Origin: Pseudoxanthomonas sp. X-1
Lineage (GTDB): Bacteria; Pseudomonadota; Gammaproteobacteria; Xanthomonadales; Xanthomonadaceae
DNA length: 64,000 nucleotides
Direction: 5' to 3'
NCBI RefSeq assembly: GCF_020042665.1
Contig: NZ_CP083376.1
Coordinates: forward strand, 124,001 to 188,000
The notes below the pieces were generated by a model. It searched no databases. It was not told the DNA's origin and was given only the letters and a program-made list of their open reading frames with translations. This document shows, piece by piece, positions 36,606 to 46,302 of the stretch. The position numbers were made by a program, and so were the translations under genes. How positions within the stretch are numbered: position 1 is the stretch's first letter; each line of letters begins with the position of its first letter.

Positions 36606-37565
36606 TCACGGTGCGGGCTTCGCCGGCACGCGCGGGCGGCTGAGGAAATCGGTCACCGCGCGCACCCAGCCGGCGTGGCCGTTTTCGACGTGGGCGACGT
36701 GATCCGCGTCCGGCAGGGTGACCCAGGCCTTGTCGCCGCTGCCCAGGCGCCGGTACAGGTGGCCGCTCTCGTCCTGGGTGGCCAGCGGGTCGTGGGTGCC
36801 GCGCAGCAGCAGCACGGGCAGGCGCACCTGCTCGGGGGTGAAGCGGAACTGCTCGGTCGCGCGCCAGTCGCTGCGCACCGGGTCGGCGGCCAGCGCCTGG
36901 GCGACATAGGCCTCGCGCACCGCCGGCGGGAACGCGCCGGCGGTGATGAAGTCCGAGGCCGCCGCTTCGGCGGTGGTGGGCTGGCGCGGGGGCTGGGCCG
37001 GCGTGTCGGCGGGCGGCGAGGGCGCGGCGTCGACATCGATCGGGAAGCCGTACAACACCAGCGTCGACAGCGCGGCCGGCTGCTGCTGCGCGACCAGCAG
37101 CGCCACCAGCGAGCCGTTCGAATAGCCCAGCAGGGCAGGCGCCGGCAGCTGGGGATGGCGCTGAGCGATCCAGCGCAGCGTGCCGATCACATCACTGGCG
37201 GCGCGCTCGGGGGTATCCCAGCCCGAGGCATCGCGCGGGGTGGCGCCGTAGCCGCGCAGGTCCAGCGCGTAGGCGGCGTAGCCCGCCTTGGCCAGCGCCG
37301 CGAGCGCCGAGCGCGCATCGGCCGGCTCGCCGGGAACCTGCAGGTCGAAGTTGGGGCGCGAGCTCCAGGTGCGCCCGTGCACCAGCAGGATCGTGCCGCG
37401 TGGATGCGCCGGCACGCGCGCCCAGACCGCCAAGGGCAGGCCGTCGTCGGCGGGCACGGTCAGGTGCGCGGTGGGTGGCGCCGCGCCCTGCGCCGGCGTG
37501 CGCGCCAGGGCCAGGGACGGGGCGAACAGGCCCAGGATCAGCAGGGCGGCAAGGCGACGCGACAT
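36606..37565 (-). CDS. Exported alpha/beta hydrolase
   Basis: 319 residues from MSRRLAALLILGLFAPSLALA, a signal peptide. Nucleophile Ser in LLGYSNGSLVALLVA, Asp in GTHDPLATQD, His in DADHVAHVENG: a complete triad. It probably hydrolyses an ester or amide in the periplasm; the substrate is unknown. Convergent with mnmG. Confidence 0.83.
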   Translation of the reverse strand: MSRRLAALLILGLFAPSLALARTPAQGAAPPTAHLTVPADDGLPLAVWARVPAHPRGTILLVHGRTWSSRPNFDLQVPGEPADARSALAALAKAGYAAYALDLRGYGATPRDASGWDTPERAASDVIGTLRWIAQRHPQLPAPALLGYSNGSLVALLVAQQQPAALSTLVLYGFPIDVDAAPSPPADTPAQPPRQPTTAEAAASDFITAGAFPPAVREAYVAQALAADPVRSDWRATEQFRFTPEQVRLPVLLLRGTHDPLATQDESGHLYRRLGSGDKAWVTLPDADHVAHVENGHAGWVRAVTDFLSRPRVPAKPAP

Positions 37566-37685
37566 CGACGATCTCCCCGGAAGCGACGGACCGCGATTAT
37601 CGGCCACGCACCGGCTGCGCGAGGCCGGGCGCAGATGCCGATCGCGCATGGGCTCATGCGCGCGGGCCAGGACCGCCGCGGCGAC

Positions 37686-39122
37686 TCAGCGCGCGGCGGT
37701 GGCCTGCGCGTCGGCGCCGCCGCCCAGCACCTGGTACAGCGTGACCCGGTTGCTGGCGTCCTGCTGGCGCAGGGCGATCAGCGCCTGCTGCGCGGCGTAC
37801 AGCGCGCGCTGCGCATCCAGCACGGCCAGGTGGCCGTCCAGGCCGGCGCGATAGCGCGCGTCGGCCAGGGTGTAGCTGCGCTGGCTGGCCTCGACCAGGG
37901 CCTGCTGCGCGCTCAGCTGCGCCTGCAGGTGGTCGCGTGCGGCCAGGGCGTCGGCCACTTCGGCGAAGGCCGACTGGATCGCCTTCTCGTACTGCGCCAC
38001 GGCGATGTCCTTGCCGAGCCTGGAGGCATCCAGCGAGGCCTTCAGCGCGCCGGCATGGAAGATCGGCGCGGTGATGCTGGGCACGAACGACCAGGTGCGG
38101 CTGCCGGCCGAGAACAGCGTGGACAGCGCATCGCTGCTGCGGCCGGTGGACGCGGTCAGGCTCAGCGAAGGGAAGAACGCCGCGCGCGCGGCGCCGATGT
38201 CGGCATTGGCCGCCTGGAGGCTGTGCTCGGCGGCGAGCACGTCCGGGCGCTGCAGCAGCACTGCCGAGGACAGGTGCGCCGGCAGCGGCGCCAGGGCGAC
38301 GCTGTCCTGCAGCGCCTGCGCGGTCGGCAGCAGCGACGGGTCGACCGGTGCCCCGACCAGCAGCTGCAACGCGTCGCGCGCCTGCGCCAGCTGGGTGGCC
38401 GCGCTGGCCACGGCGACCCGTGCCGATTCGACGCTGGTCTGCTGCTGCGCCAGGTCCAGTCCCGACACGCTGCCGACGCTGTGCTGGCGCTCGGTCAGCT
38501 GCAGGGTCTGCGCCTGGCTGTCCAGGGTCTGCTGGGCCAGCGCCAGCTGCGCCTGGTCGGCGGCCACGGTCAGCCAGGCCGCGGCGACCTGGGCGATCAG
38601 GCTCAGGCGTACGCTGCGCTGGTTCTCCGTGCTGGACAGCCAGGTCTGCTGGGCCTCCTGGCTGAGGCTGCGCAGCTGGCCGAACAGGTCCAGCTGCCAG
38701 CTGCTGAGGCCGACCTGGAGCGCGTCGCTGGTGCTGACCCCGGACACGCCGTCGTCGCTGCTGGCGGCGCTGGTGCGGCCGCGGCTCATGCTGGCGCTGG
38801 CATCCAACGACGGCAGCTGCGCGGCGCGCTGGAGGCGGTACTGCGCGCGGGCCTTGTCGATGGACAGCATCGCCACGCGCAGGTCGCGGTTGTTCTGCAG
38901 CGCCAGCGCGATGGTCTGGCGCAGGCGCGGGTCCAGGAACACCTGCTGCCAGTCCGGCAGCGCCAGCGTGTCGACCGCGGGGCCGGCGGCGGGCGCGGCG
39001 TCGGCCGCGGCCAGGTCGGCCGGCACCGGTGCGGCGGGGCGCTGGTAGGTCGGCGCCAGGGTGCATCCGGCCAGGGCCAGCAGCGTGGCCGCGGCCACGC
39101 CGATGCGGACGGGCGTGCTCAT
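37686..39122 (-). CDS. Outer-membrane efflux lipoprotein (OprM/NodT family)
   Basis: 478 residues. Lipoprotein signal ATLLALAGCTLAPTYQRPAAP, then two TolC-like repeats rich in Ala/Gln coiled-coil helices (QYRLQRAAQLPSLDASASMS, RAAFFPSLSLTASTGRSSD). It forms the outer-membrane duct of the RND pump. The start overlaps the stop of the pump gene by 4 bases, so the third gene is coupled to it. Confidence 0.92.
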   Translation of the reverse strand: MSTPVRIGVAAATLLALAGCTLAPTYQRPAAPVPADLAAADAAPAAGPAVDTLALPDWQQVFLDPRLRQTIALALQNNRDLRVAMLSIDKARAQYRLQRAAQLPSLDASASMSRGRTSAASSDDGVSGVSTSDALQVGLSSWQLDLFGQLRSLSQEAQQTWLSSTENQRSVRLSLIAQVAAAWLTVAADQAQLALAQQTLDSQAQTLQLTERQHSVGSVSGLDLAQQQTSVESARVAVASAATQLAQARDALQLLVGAPVDPSLLPTAQALQDSVALAPLPAHLSSAVLLQRPDVLAAEHSLQAANADIGAARAAFFPSLSLTASTGRSSDALSTLFSAGSRTWSFVPSITAPIFHAGALKASLDASRLGKDIAVAQYEKAIQSAFAEVADALAARDHLQAQLSAQQALVEASQRSYTLADARYRAGLDGHLAVLDAQRALYAAQQALIALRQQDASNRVTLYQVLGGGADAQATAAR

Positions 39123-42100
39123 GCCTGCACCTCCGTGTCGGCCGTCGTGCGACCCGGGAACAGCCGCCGCACGATCACGTAGAACAGGGGCACGAAGAAC
39201 AGCCCCAGCGTGATCGAGGCCAGCGTGCCGCCGGTGACGCCGGTGCCCAGCGAATGGCGCGCGGCCGAGCCGGCGCCCTTGCTGAAGACCAGCGGCAGCA
39301 CGCCGAGCAGGAACGCCAGCGAGGTCATCAGGATCGGCCGCAGGCGCATCTGCACCGCGTGCAGGGTGGCGGCCAGCAGGCTTTCGCCCTTGTGCTCGAG
39401 CTCGCGCGCGAACTCGACGATGAGGATGCCGTTCTTGGCCGCCAGGCCGACGGTGGTCAGCAGGCCGACCTGGAAGTACACGTCGTTCTCCAGCCCGCGC
39501 AGCGTCATCAGCAGCACCGCGCCGAACACGCCCACCGGCACCGCCAGCATCACCGCGAACGGGATCGACCAGCTCTCGTACAGCGCCACCAGGCACAGGA
39601 ACACGAACAGCAGCGAGATCGCATACAGCGCCGGGGCCTGGTTGGCCGACAGCTTCTCCTGGTAGGCCATGTCCGACCAGGAAAAGCCGAAGCCGTGCGG
39701 CAGCTGCTTGCTGAGCTCGGCCATCGCGTCCATCGCCGCGCCGGAGCTGACGCCGGGCGCCTGCTGCCCGGTCAGCTCCATCGCCGACACGCCGTTGTAG
39801 CGCTCCAGCGCGGCCGGCGCGCTGGTCCAGTGCGACCGGGTGAAGGACGACATCGGCACCATGTCGCCGCCGGCGTTGCGCACCGTCCAGCGATCCAGGT
39901 CCTGCGGCGCCATGCGCGCACTCGCATCGCCCTGCACGAACACCTTCTTGATGCGGCCCTTGTAGATGAAGTTGTTGACGAAGTCGCCGCCGAGCGCGCT
40001 GTTGAGCGTGGCGTTGATGTCGCCCGGGTCCACGCCCAGCGCCTGCGCCTTGGCATCGTCGATCTTCACCGCATAGACCGGCGCATCCTCCAGGCTGGCG
40101 TAGCGCACGTTCATCAGCTTGGGATCGTGCTGGGCCAGGCGCAGCAGCTTGTCGCGCGCGGCGGTCAGGGCGGCGTGGCCGGCGCCTTCGTAGTCCATCA
40201 GCTCGAAGGTGAAACCCGAGGCGTCGCCCAGGCCGGTGATCGCCGGCGGCGAGGTCACGAACAGCTCCGCGTCCGGCACGTCGGCCAGCGCCTTGTTCAG
40301 ATGATCGGCGATGGTCGCCGCGTCGTCGTCGCGGTCGTCCCAGTCCTTCAGGCGGATGAAGGCCATGCCGACGTTCTGGCCGGCGCCGGTCACGCTGAAG
40401 CCGGCCGAGGACAGCACCGACTGCACGCCGGCATCCTTCAGCGCGGCCTGGGTCAGGCGGTCGGTCACCGCCAGGGTCTGCTCCAGGGTGGCGCCGGCCG
40501 GCAGCTTGACCAGCACGTTGAGCATGCCCTCGTCCTCGTCGGGCAGGAACGCGCCGGGCAGGTGCCACAGCAGCAGGCCGGTGACCGCGATCAGCAGCGC
40601 ATAGGCGATCAGGCCCAGCGCGCGCCGGCCCAGCACGCGCTCGACCAGCGCGCGGTAGCGCTCGGACAGCTGGCGGAAGCGGGTGTTGAACCAGGCGAAG
40701 AACCGGCCCAGGCGCCCGTGCGAGCCGATCGCCTCCTCGCCCCGGTGCAGCGGCGTGAGGATGGTCACGCACAGCGCCGGGGTCAGGGTCATGGCCACCA
40801 GCACCGACAGGATCATCGAGGCGGCGATGGTGATCGAGAACTGCCGGTAGATCACCCCGGTGACGCCGTTGAAGAAGGCCATCGGCACGAACACCGCGGT
40901 CAGCACCAGCACGATGCCGACCAGCGCGCCGCCGATCTGCTGCATCGAGCGCAGCGTGGCCTCCTTGGGCGGCAGGCCTTCCTGGCTCATGACGCGCTCG
41001 ACGTTCTCCACCACCACGATCGCATCGTCCACCAGCAGGCCGATCGCCAGCACCATGGCGAACATGGTCAGGGTGTTGATCGAATAGCCGAACGCGGCGA
41101 GCACGCCGAAGGTGCCCATCAGCACCACCGGCACGGCGATGGTCGGAATCAGCGTGGCGCGCCAGTTCTGCAGGAACAGGTACATCACCGCCACCACCAG
41201 CAGCACCGCCTCGATGAGGGTGATGACCACTTCCTTGATCGAGGTGGTGACGAAGGGCGTGGTGCTGAAGGCGATGTGGTAGTTGTAGCCGTGCGGCCAG
41301 TACTGCCTGAGCTCCTGCAGGCGTTGCTCGATCGCCTTGGAGGTCTCCACCGCGTTGGCATCGGAGTTGAGCTCGATGCCCAGCGAGGCCGAGGGCTTGC
41401 CGTTGAAGCGGGTGATGCTGTCGTAGGTCTCCGGGCCCAGGCCGATGGTGGCCACGTCCGACAGGCGCACCGCCGCGCCGCTGGCGTCGCTCTTGAGCAC
41501 GATCGCGCCGAACTGCGCCGGGGTCTGCAGGCGGCTGCGGGTGGTCACGGTCGCGTCCAGGCGCTGGCCGCGCGGCGCCGGCTGGCCGCCGAGCTCGCCG
41601 GCCGACACGTCGGTATTCTGCGACTGCAGCGCGTTCTCCACATCGGACGGCATCAGCGCGTACTTGCGCAGCTTCTCCGGGTCGAGCCAGATGCGCATGG
41701 CGTATTCCGAGCCCAGCGGCTGGATGTTGCCCACGCCGCTGACGCGGCTGATCTGGTCATCGATGTTCGACTCCATGTAGTTGGCGACATCGAAGTTGTC
41801 CATGCTGCCGTCGTCGGAGGTGAACGCCACCACCTCGAACAGCGAGCCACTGGACTTGGTGATGACCAGGCCGTTCTGCTGCACGGCCTGCGGCAGCACC
41901 GACATCACCGACTGCAGCTGGTTCTGCACCTGCACCTGCGCGGTGTCGGCGTTGGTGCCGGTCTCGAACACCAGGTTGACCTGGGCGGTGCCGTCCGAGG
42001 CGCTGGTGGAGGTCATGTACAGCAGATGGTCCAGGCTCTGCTGCGACTGCTCGATCAGCTGGGTGACGGTGTTCTCCACCGTCTGCGCCGAGGCGCCGGT

Positions 42101-42247
42101 GTAGCTGGCGCGCACGGTGATGGTCGGCGGCGCCATCTGCGGATAGCGTTCGACCGGCAGCCCATGGATGGCCAGCATGCCGATCAGGACGATGACGATG
42201 GCCATGACCCAGGCCACCACCGGGTGGTTGACGAAGAAGCGCGACAT
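39119..42247 (-). CDS. RND multidrug efflux transporter (AcrB/MexF type)
   Basis: 1042 residues. MSRFFVNHPVVAWVMAIVIV begins the first helix. Proton-relay Asp pair in LLVDDAIVVVENVERVM (TM4) and the Lys-containing GLAAKNGILIVEFARE in TM10; two large periplasmic loops. HAE-1 family size. It pumps amphiphilic compounds, perhaps aromatic acids given the neighbours, through the adaptor and duct of the same operon. No repressor gene lies next to it. Confidence 0.94.
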   Translation of the reverse strand: MSRFFVNHPVVAWVMAIVIVLIGMLAIHGLPVERYPQMAPPTITVRASYTGASAQTVENTVTQLIEQSQQSLDHLLYMTSTSASDGTAQVNLVFETGTNADTAQVQVQNQLQSVMSVLPQAVQQNGLVITKSSGSLFEVVAFTSDDGSMDNFDVANYMESNIDDQISRVSGVGNIQPLGSEYAMRIWLDPEKLRKYALMPSDVENALQSQNTDVSAGELGGQPAPRGQRLDATVTTRSRLQTPAQFGAIVLKSDASGAAVRLSDVATIGLGPETYDSITRFNGKPSASLGIELNSDANAVETSKAIEQRLQELRQYWPHGYNYHIAFSTTPFVTTSIKEVVITLIEAVLLVVAVMYLFLQNWRATLIPTIAVPVVLMGTFGVLAAFGYSINTLTMFAMVLAIGLLVDDAIVVVENVERVMSQEGLPPKEATLRSMQQIGGALVGIVLVLTAVFVPMAFFNGVTGVIYRQFSITIAASMILSVLVAMTLTPALCVTILTPLHRGEEAIGSHGRLGRFFAWFNTRFRQLSERYRALVERVLGRRALGLIAYALLIAVTGLLLWHLPGAFLPDEDEGMLNVLVKLPAGATLEQTLAVTDRLTQAALKDAGVQSVLSSAGFSVTGAGQNVGMAFIRLKDWDDRDDDAATIADHLNKALADVPDAELFVTSPPAITGLGDASGFTFELMDYEGAGHAALTAARDKLLRLAQHDPKLMNVRYASLEDAPVYAVKIDDAKAQALGVDPGDINATLNSALGGDFVNNFIYKGRIKKVFVQGDASARMAPQDLDRWTVRNAGGDMVPMSSFTRSHWTSAPAALERYNGVSAMELTGQQAPGVSSGAAMDAMAELSKQLPHGFGFSWSDMAYQEKLSANQAPALYAISLLFVFLCLVALYESWSIPFAVMLAVPVGVFGAVLLMTLRGLENDVYFQVGLLTTVGLAAKNGILIVEFARELEHKGESLLAATLHAVQMRLRPILMTSLAFLLGVLPLVFSKGAGSAARHSLGTGVTGGTLASITLGLFFVPLFYVIVRRLFPGRTTADTEVQA

Positions 42248-42259
42248 GCGGGAGGTCCC

Positions 42260-43450
42260 TTACTCGGCCTGGGCGTCGTCGGCCGGCGGCGCCGGCGCGT
42301 CGTCGAGCTGGGCGGCGGTGACCGGATACGGCTGCGCTGGCTTGCCGAGTTCGACACGGCTGCCGTTGACCACGATCAGCCGCTCGCCGGGCTTCAGGCC
42401 CGACTCCACCACCCAGTCGTGGCCGATCACCTCGCCGGTGCGGATGTGCCGCTCCACCACCCGGTCGTGCGCGTCGAGCAGCTTCACCAGCGGCTCGCCC
42501 TTGCTGTCGCGGGTCACCGCCTGCTGCGGCACCAGCACCGCGCCCGGGTCGGTGGCCATGGGCAGCACCGCACGCAGGTACATGCCCGGCAGCAGCAGGT
42601 GCTCGGGATTGGGCACCACCGCGCGCAGGGTGACGTTGCCTGTGCCGGCGTTGACCTGGGTGCCGACGAATTCCAGCGTGCCGGCGTGCGGGTAGGCGCT
42701 GCCGTCCTCCAGCCGCACCTGCACCTGGGCCTTGCCGTCGATCGCGTGGATCCGCCCGGCATCGAGCTGGCGGCGCAGCGCCAGCATCTGCGTGCTGGAC
42801 TGGGTGACATCCAGGTAGATCGGGTCCAGCCGCTGGATGGTGGTCAGCGCGGCGTCCTGGTCGGCGGTGAGCAGCGCGCCGACGGTGTAGGCCGAGGTGC
42901 CGATGCGGCCGGAAATCGGGGCGGTGATGCGGGTGTAGTCCAGGTTGATCTTCGCCGCCTGCGCGTTGGCCTTGGCCGCGACCACGGCCGCCTCGTCCTG
43001 GCGCAGGGTGGACAGCGCATCGTCGGCATCCTGCTGGCTGGCCGCGTCCATGGCGGTCAGGCTGCGGGTGCGCTCGGCCTTGGGCCGCGCGCTGGCCAGC
43101 GCCGCCTCGGCCTGGACCAGGTTGCCGCGCGCGACATCGTAGGCGGCCTGGTACGGCGCCGGGTCGATCAGGTACAGCGGCTGGCCGGCCTTGACCTCCT
43201 GGCCTTCCTCGAACAGGCGCTGGCGCAGCAGCCCGCCGACCTGCGGGCGCACGTCTGCGGTCTCGTAGGCCACCGTCCGGCCGGGCAGGGTGCGCTCCAC
43301 CGGCAGGGTGCGTGCGCCCAGGGTCATCACCCCGACCCGAGGCGGCGTGTCCGCGGTCGGCTTGCTGGCGGAGCAGCCCCCGGCCGCGGCAACGATCAGC
43401 AACAGGGCACAGTGAACAGGGCGACGAGGCGCCAGCGGAAGGTCGGACAT
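42260..43450 (-). CDS. RND efflux periplasmic adaptor lipoprotein
   Basis: 396 residues. Lipoprotein signal HCALLLIVAAAGGCSASKP. Adaptor domains in order: barrel-sandwich hybrid (RTVAYETADVRPQVGGLLRQ), alpha-hairpin (about residues 100-160), lipoyl half (INLDYTRITAPISGRIGTS) and beta-barrel. First gene of the adaptor-pump-duct operon, 12 bp before the pump gene. Divergent from the PQQ dehydrogenase gene. Confidence 0.93.
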   Translation of the reverse strand: MSDLPLAPRRPVHCALLLIVAAAGGCSASKPTADTPPRVGVMTLGARTLPVERTLPGRTVAYETADVRPQVGGLLRQRLFEEGQEVKAGQPLYLIDPAPYQAAYDVARGNLVQAEAALASARPKAERTRSLTAMDAASQQDADDALSTLRQDEAAVVAAKANAQAAKINLDYTRITAPISGRIGTSAYTVGALLTADQDAALTTIQRLDPIYLDVTQSSTQMLALRRQLDAGRIHAIDGKAQVQVRLEDGSAYPHAGTLEFVGTQVNAGTGNVTLRAVVPNPEHLLLPGMYLRAVLPMATDPGAVLVPQQAVTRDSKGEPLVKLLDAHDRVVERHIRTGEVIGHDWVVESGLKPGERLIVVNGSRVELGKPAQPYPVTAAQLDDAPAPPADDAQAE

Positions 43451-43622
43451 GGGAGGAGGGCCGGTAAGAAGCGCGCAACGCTACTCCTGAGTCGTGTTGC
43501 GCTGCGCCATCCCCGCCACGGAGCGTTGTACGCGCTTCACCAAGGTCGGAAAAACGTCGGAGTCGGCACAGTCCGTCGCACCCGTGGCGGGTGGCGCGGC
43601 TGTGCTATTACCGAACGCAAAT

Positions 43623-43633
43623 GCGATAATCGC
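43623..43633 (+). promoter_or_regulatory. PcaR-box-like palindrome upstream of the PQQ dehydrogenase
   Basis: GCGATAATCGC is a perfect palindrome, and its CGATAATCGC is the centre of the Pseudomonas putida PcaR box as recalled (GTTCGATAATCGCAC). It lies in the 297-bp divergent gap, 115 bp before the GTG start. Related sites occur upstream of pcaI and the beta-helix gene. Confidence 0.45.
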
Positions 43634-43747
43634 CCAACTTACCGACGCGCGCATGGGCCACGGCATGCCATCCTGCCCGCAGCGTCCGCCCGCGCGAAGG
43701 CTGCCTTCGGCCGCCGACGCCGCCCTCATGTTGCAGAGGATCAGAAC

Positions 43748-46168
43748 GTGCAAACCCAATCGAATGTGTCGGCCGCGGGCCGCATCCTGCTGTGGAGCGT
43801 TGGCCTGCTGCTGGCGCTGATCGGCCTGGCGCTGCTGGCCGGCGGCATCAAGCTCGCTACCGTCGGCGGCAGCCTCTACTTCCTGCTGATGGGCGCGGCC
43901 TGTGTGGTCTCGGCGGTGCTGCTGGTGCTGCGGCGCCCGGCCGGTGCCTGGCTGTTTGCGCTGGCCTTCGTGCTGAGCGTGGTCTGGGCGCTGTGGGATG
44001 CCGGCCTGGAATTCTGGCCGCTGGTCTCGCGGCTGATGATGCCCGCGGTGCTGGCGCTGCTGGTGGCGCTGGCCTATCCGACGCTGCGCCGCGCCCGCGG
44101 TCGGGCCGGCGGACGCGGCGCCTACGCGCTGGCGGCGGTGCTGGCGCTGGCCTGTGCCGGCGGCCTGGCCGGCATGTTCGTGCCGCATCCGCCGGTGGCA
44201 GCCAACGGCCCCGGCCCGGCGCTGGTGCCGGTCGATCCGGCGCATGCGCAGACCGACTGGGCGGCCTATGGCAATACCGATGGCGGTAGCCGCTTCGCGG
44301 CGCTGGACCAGGTCAACCGCGGCAACGTCGCGTCGCTGCAGGTCGCCTGGACCTACCGCACCGGCGACATCGCGCAGAGCGACGGCAACGGCGCCGAGGA
44401 CCAGAGCACGCCGCTGCAGATCGGGCAGAAGGTGTTCCTGTGCACGCCGCACAACAACGTGATCGCGCTGGACGCGGCCAGCGGCAAGCAGCTGTGGAAG
44501 CGCGAGATCAACGCCCAGGCCTCGGTCTGGCAGCGCTGCCGCGGCCTGGCCTACTTCGATGCGAGCAAGCCGCTGGTGCAGCCCACCGCGGCCGGCTCCA
44601 CCGCGGTGACGCCGGTCAGCCTGCCGGCCGGCGCCAACTGTGAGCGTCGCCTGCTGACCAACACCATCGACGGCCGCCTGATCGCCCTGGATGCCGACAC
44701 CGGTGAGTTCTGCCAGGGCTTCGGCACCGAGGGCCAGGTCGACCTGAAGGCCGGGCTGGGCGCCGCGCCCGATCCGTTCTATCAGCTCACCTCCGCCCCG
44801 ACCGTGGCCGGCACCACCGTGGTGGTCGGCGGGCGCGTGGCCGACAACGTGCAGGCCAACATGCCGGGTGGCGTGGTTCGCGGCTTCGACGTGGTCACCG
44901 GTGCCCAGCGCTGGGCCTTCGACCCGGGCAATCCGGACGACAAGGCGCCGCCGGCCGAGGGCCAGACCTACGCGCGCAGCACGCCCAACGTCTGGGCGCC
45001 GATGTCCTACGACGCGGCGATGAACACCGTGTTCCTGCCGATGGGCAGTCCCTCCACCGACCTGTACGGCGCCGAGCGCACCGCGCTGGACCATCGCTTC
45101 GGCGCGTCGGTCACCGCGTTGGACGCCAGCACCGGCCAGGTGAAGTGGGTCTACCAGACCGTGCACAACGATCTGTGGGACTTCGACCTGCCGATGCAGC
45201 CGAGCCTGATCGATTTCCCCACCGCCAACGGCACCACCCCGGCGGTGATGATCGGCACCAAGGCCGGCCAGCTGTACGTGCTCGACCGCGCCACCGGCAA
45301 GCCGCTGACCGAGGTCAAGGACGTTCCGGTGAAGGCCGCCAACATCCCCGGCGAGCCCTACTCGCTGACCCAGCCGCTGTCGGTGGGCATGCCGCAGATC
45401 GGCACCAAGCACCTGACCGAGTCGGACATGTGGGGCGCCACCCTGCTGGACCAGATGCTGTGCCGCATCGCCTTCAAGCAGATGCGCTACGAGGGCCTGT
45501 ACACCGCGCCGGGCACCGATGTCTCGCTGAGCTTCCCCGGTTCGCTGGGCGGCATGAACTGGGGCGGGCTGTCCTTCGACCCCGTGCACGGCTACGCCTT
45601 CGCCAACGACATGCGCCTGGGCCTGTGGGTGCAGATGATCCCGCAGAAGGCCGACAAGGCGGCCGCCTCCAGCGGCGGCGAGGCGGTCAACACCGGCATG
45701 GGCGCGGTGCCGCTCAAGGGCACCCCGTATGCGGTCAACAAGAACCGCTTCCTGTCGGCGCTGGGCATCCCCTGCCAGGCCCCGCCGTTCGGCACGCTGA
45801 GCGCGATCGACCTCAAGACCCGCCGGATCGCCTGGCAGGTGCCGGTGGGCACGGTCGAGGACACCGGCCCGATGGGCATCAAGATGCACATGCCCATGCC
45901 GGTCGGCATGCCCACCCTGGGCGGCACGCTGGCCACGCAGGGCGGCCTGGTGTTCATCGCAGGCACCCAGGACTACTACCTGCGCGCGTTCGACAGCGGC
46001 ACCGGCAAGGAGCTGTGGAAGGCGCGCCTGCCGGTCGGCAGCCAGGGCGGCCCGATGACCTATGCGGTCAACGGCAAGCAGTACATCGTGGTGACCGCCG
46101 GTGGCGCGCGGCAGTCGCCGGACCGTGGCGACTACGTGATCGCCTACACCTTGCCGGACGCCAGGTAA
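43748..46168 (+). CDS. quiA: Membrane-bound PQQ dehydrogenase, probable quinate/shikimate dehydrogenase
   Basis: 806 residues from a GTG at 43748 (ribosome-binding site AGAGGA). About five membrane helices to residue 145, then the eight-bladed PQQ propeller (SRFAALDQVNRGNVASLQVAW, TVHNDLWDFDLP, DMWGATLLDQMLCRIAFKQM, PMTYAVNGKQYIVVTAGG). It oxidises its substrate in the periplasm and passes electrons to ubiquinone. The glucose (Gcd) and quinate (QuiA) enzymes share this architecture; QuiA is favoured because the pca regulator, pca genes and exported dehydroquinate dehydratase are neighbours. Confidence 0.8.
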   Translation: MQTQSNVSAAGRILLWSVGLLLALIGLALLAGGIKLATVGGSLYFLLMGAACVVSAVLLVLRRPAGAWLFALAFVLSVVWALWDAGLEFWPLVSRLMMPAVLALLVALAYPTLRRARGRAGGRGAYALAAVLALACAGGLAGMFVPHPPVAANGPGPALVPVDPAHAQTDWAAYGNTDGGSRFAALDQVNRGNVASLQVAWTYRTGDIAQSDGNGAEDQSTPLQIGQKVFLCTPHNNVIALDAASGKQLWKREINAQASVWQRCRGLAYFDASKPLVQPTAAGSTAVTPVSLPAGANCERRLLTNTIDGRLIALDADTGEFCQGFGTEGQVDLKAGLGAAPDPFYQLTSAPTVAGTTVVVGGRVADNVQANMPGGVVRGFDVVTGAQRWAFDPGNPDDKAPPAEGQTYARSTPNVWAPMSYDAAMNTVFLPMGSPSTDLYGAERTALDHRFGASVTALDASTGQVKWVYQTVHNDLWDFDLPMQPSLIDFPTANGTTPAVMIGTKAGQLYVLDRATGKPLTEVKDVPVKAANIPGEPYSLTQPLSVGMPQIGTKHLTESDMWGATLLDQMLCRIAFKQMRYEGLYTAPGTDVSLSFPGSLGGMNWGGLSFDPVHGYAFANDMRLGLWVQMIPQKADKAAASSGGEAVNTGMGAVPLKGTPYAVNKNRFLSALGIPCQAPPFGTLSAIDLKTRRIAWQVPVGTVEDTGPMGIKMHMPMPVGMPTLGGTLATQGGLVFIAGTQDYYLRAFDSGTGKELWKARLPVGSQGGPMTYAVNGKQYIVVTAGGARQSPDRGDYVIAYTLPDAR

Positions 46169-46302
46169 GCGCTTCGCGCGCCGGCCACGCCGGCGCATGC
46201 CGGCCACGAGCGGCGGGCCTGCCCGGGTCCGCCGATTCCTGTTTGGGCGCCCGCCGCCCGCGCCGCTACCATGGCGCTCCGCCCGTTCGATGACCGCCGC
46301 CG

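Noticed and set aside
39029..46168. A 2379-codon plus-strand open frame antisense to the RND operon
   Set aside because: It is open only because of high GC on the opposite strand of real genes. Only its last third, from the GTG at 43748, encodes a recognisable protein.
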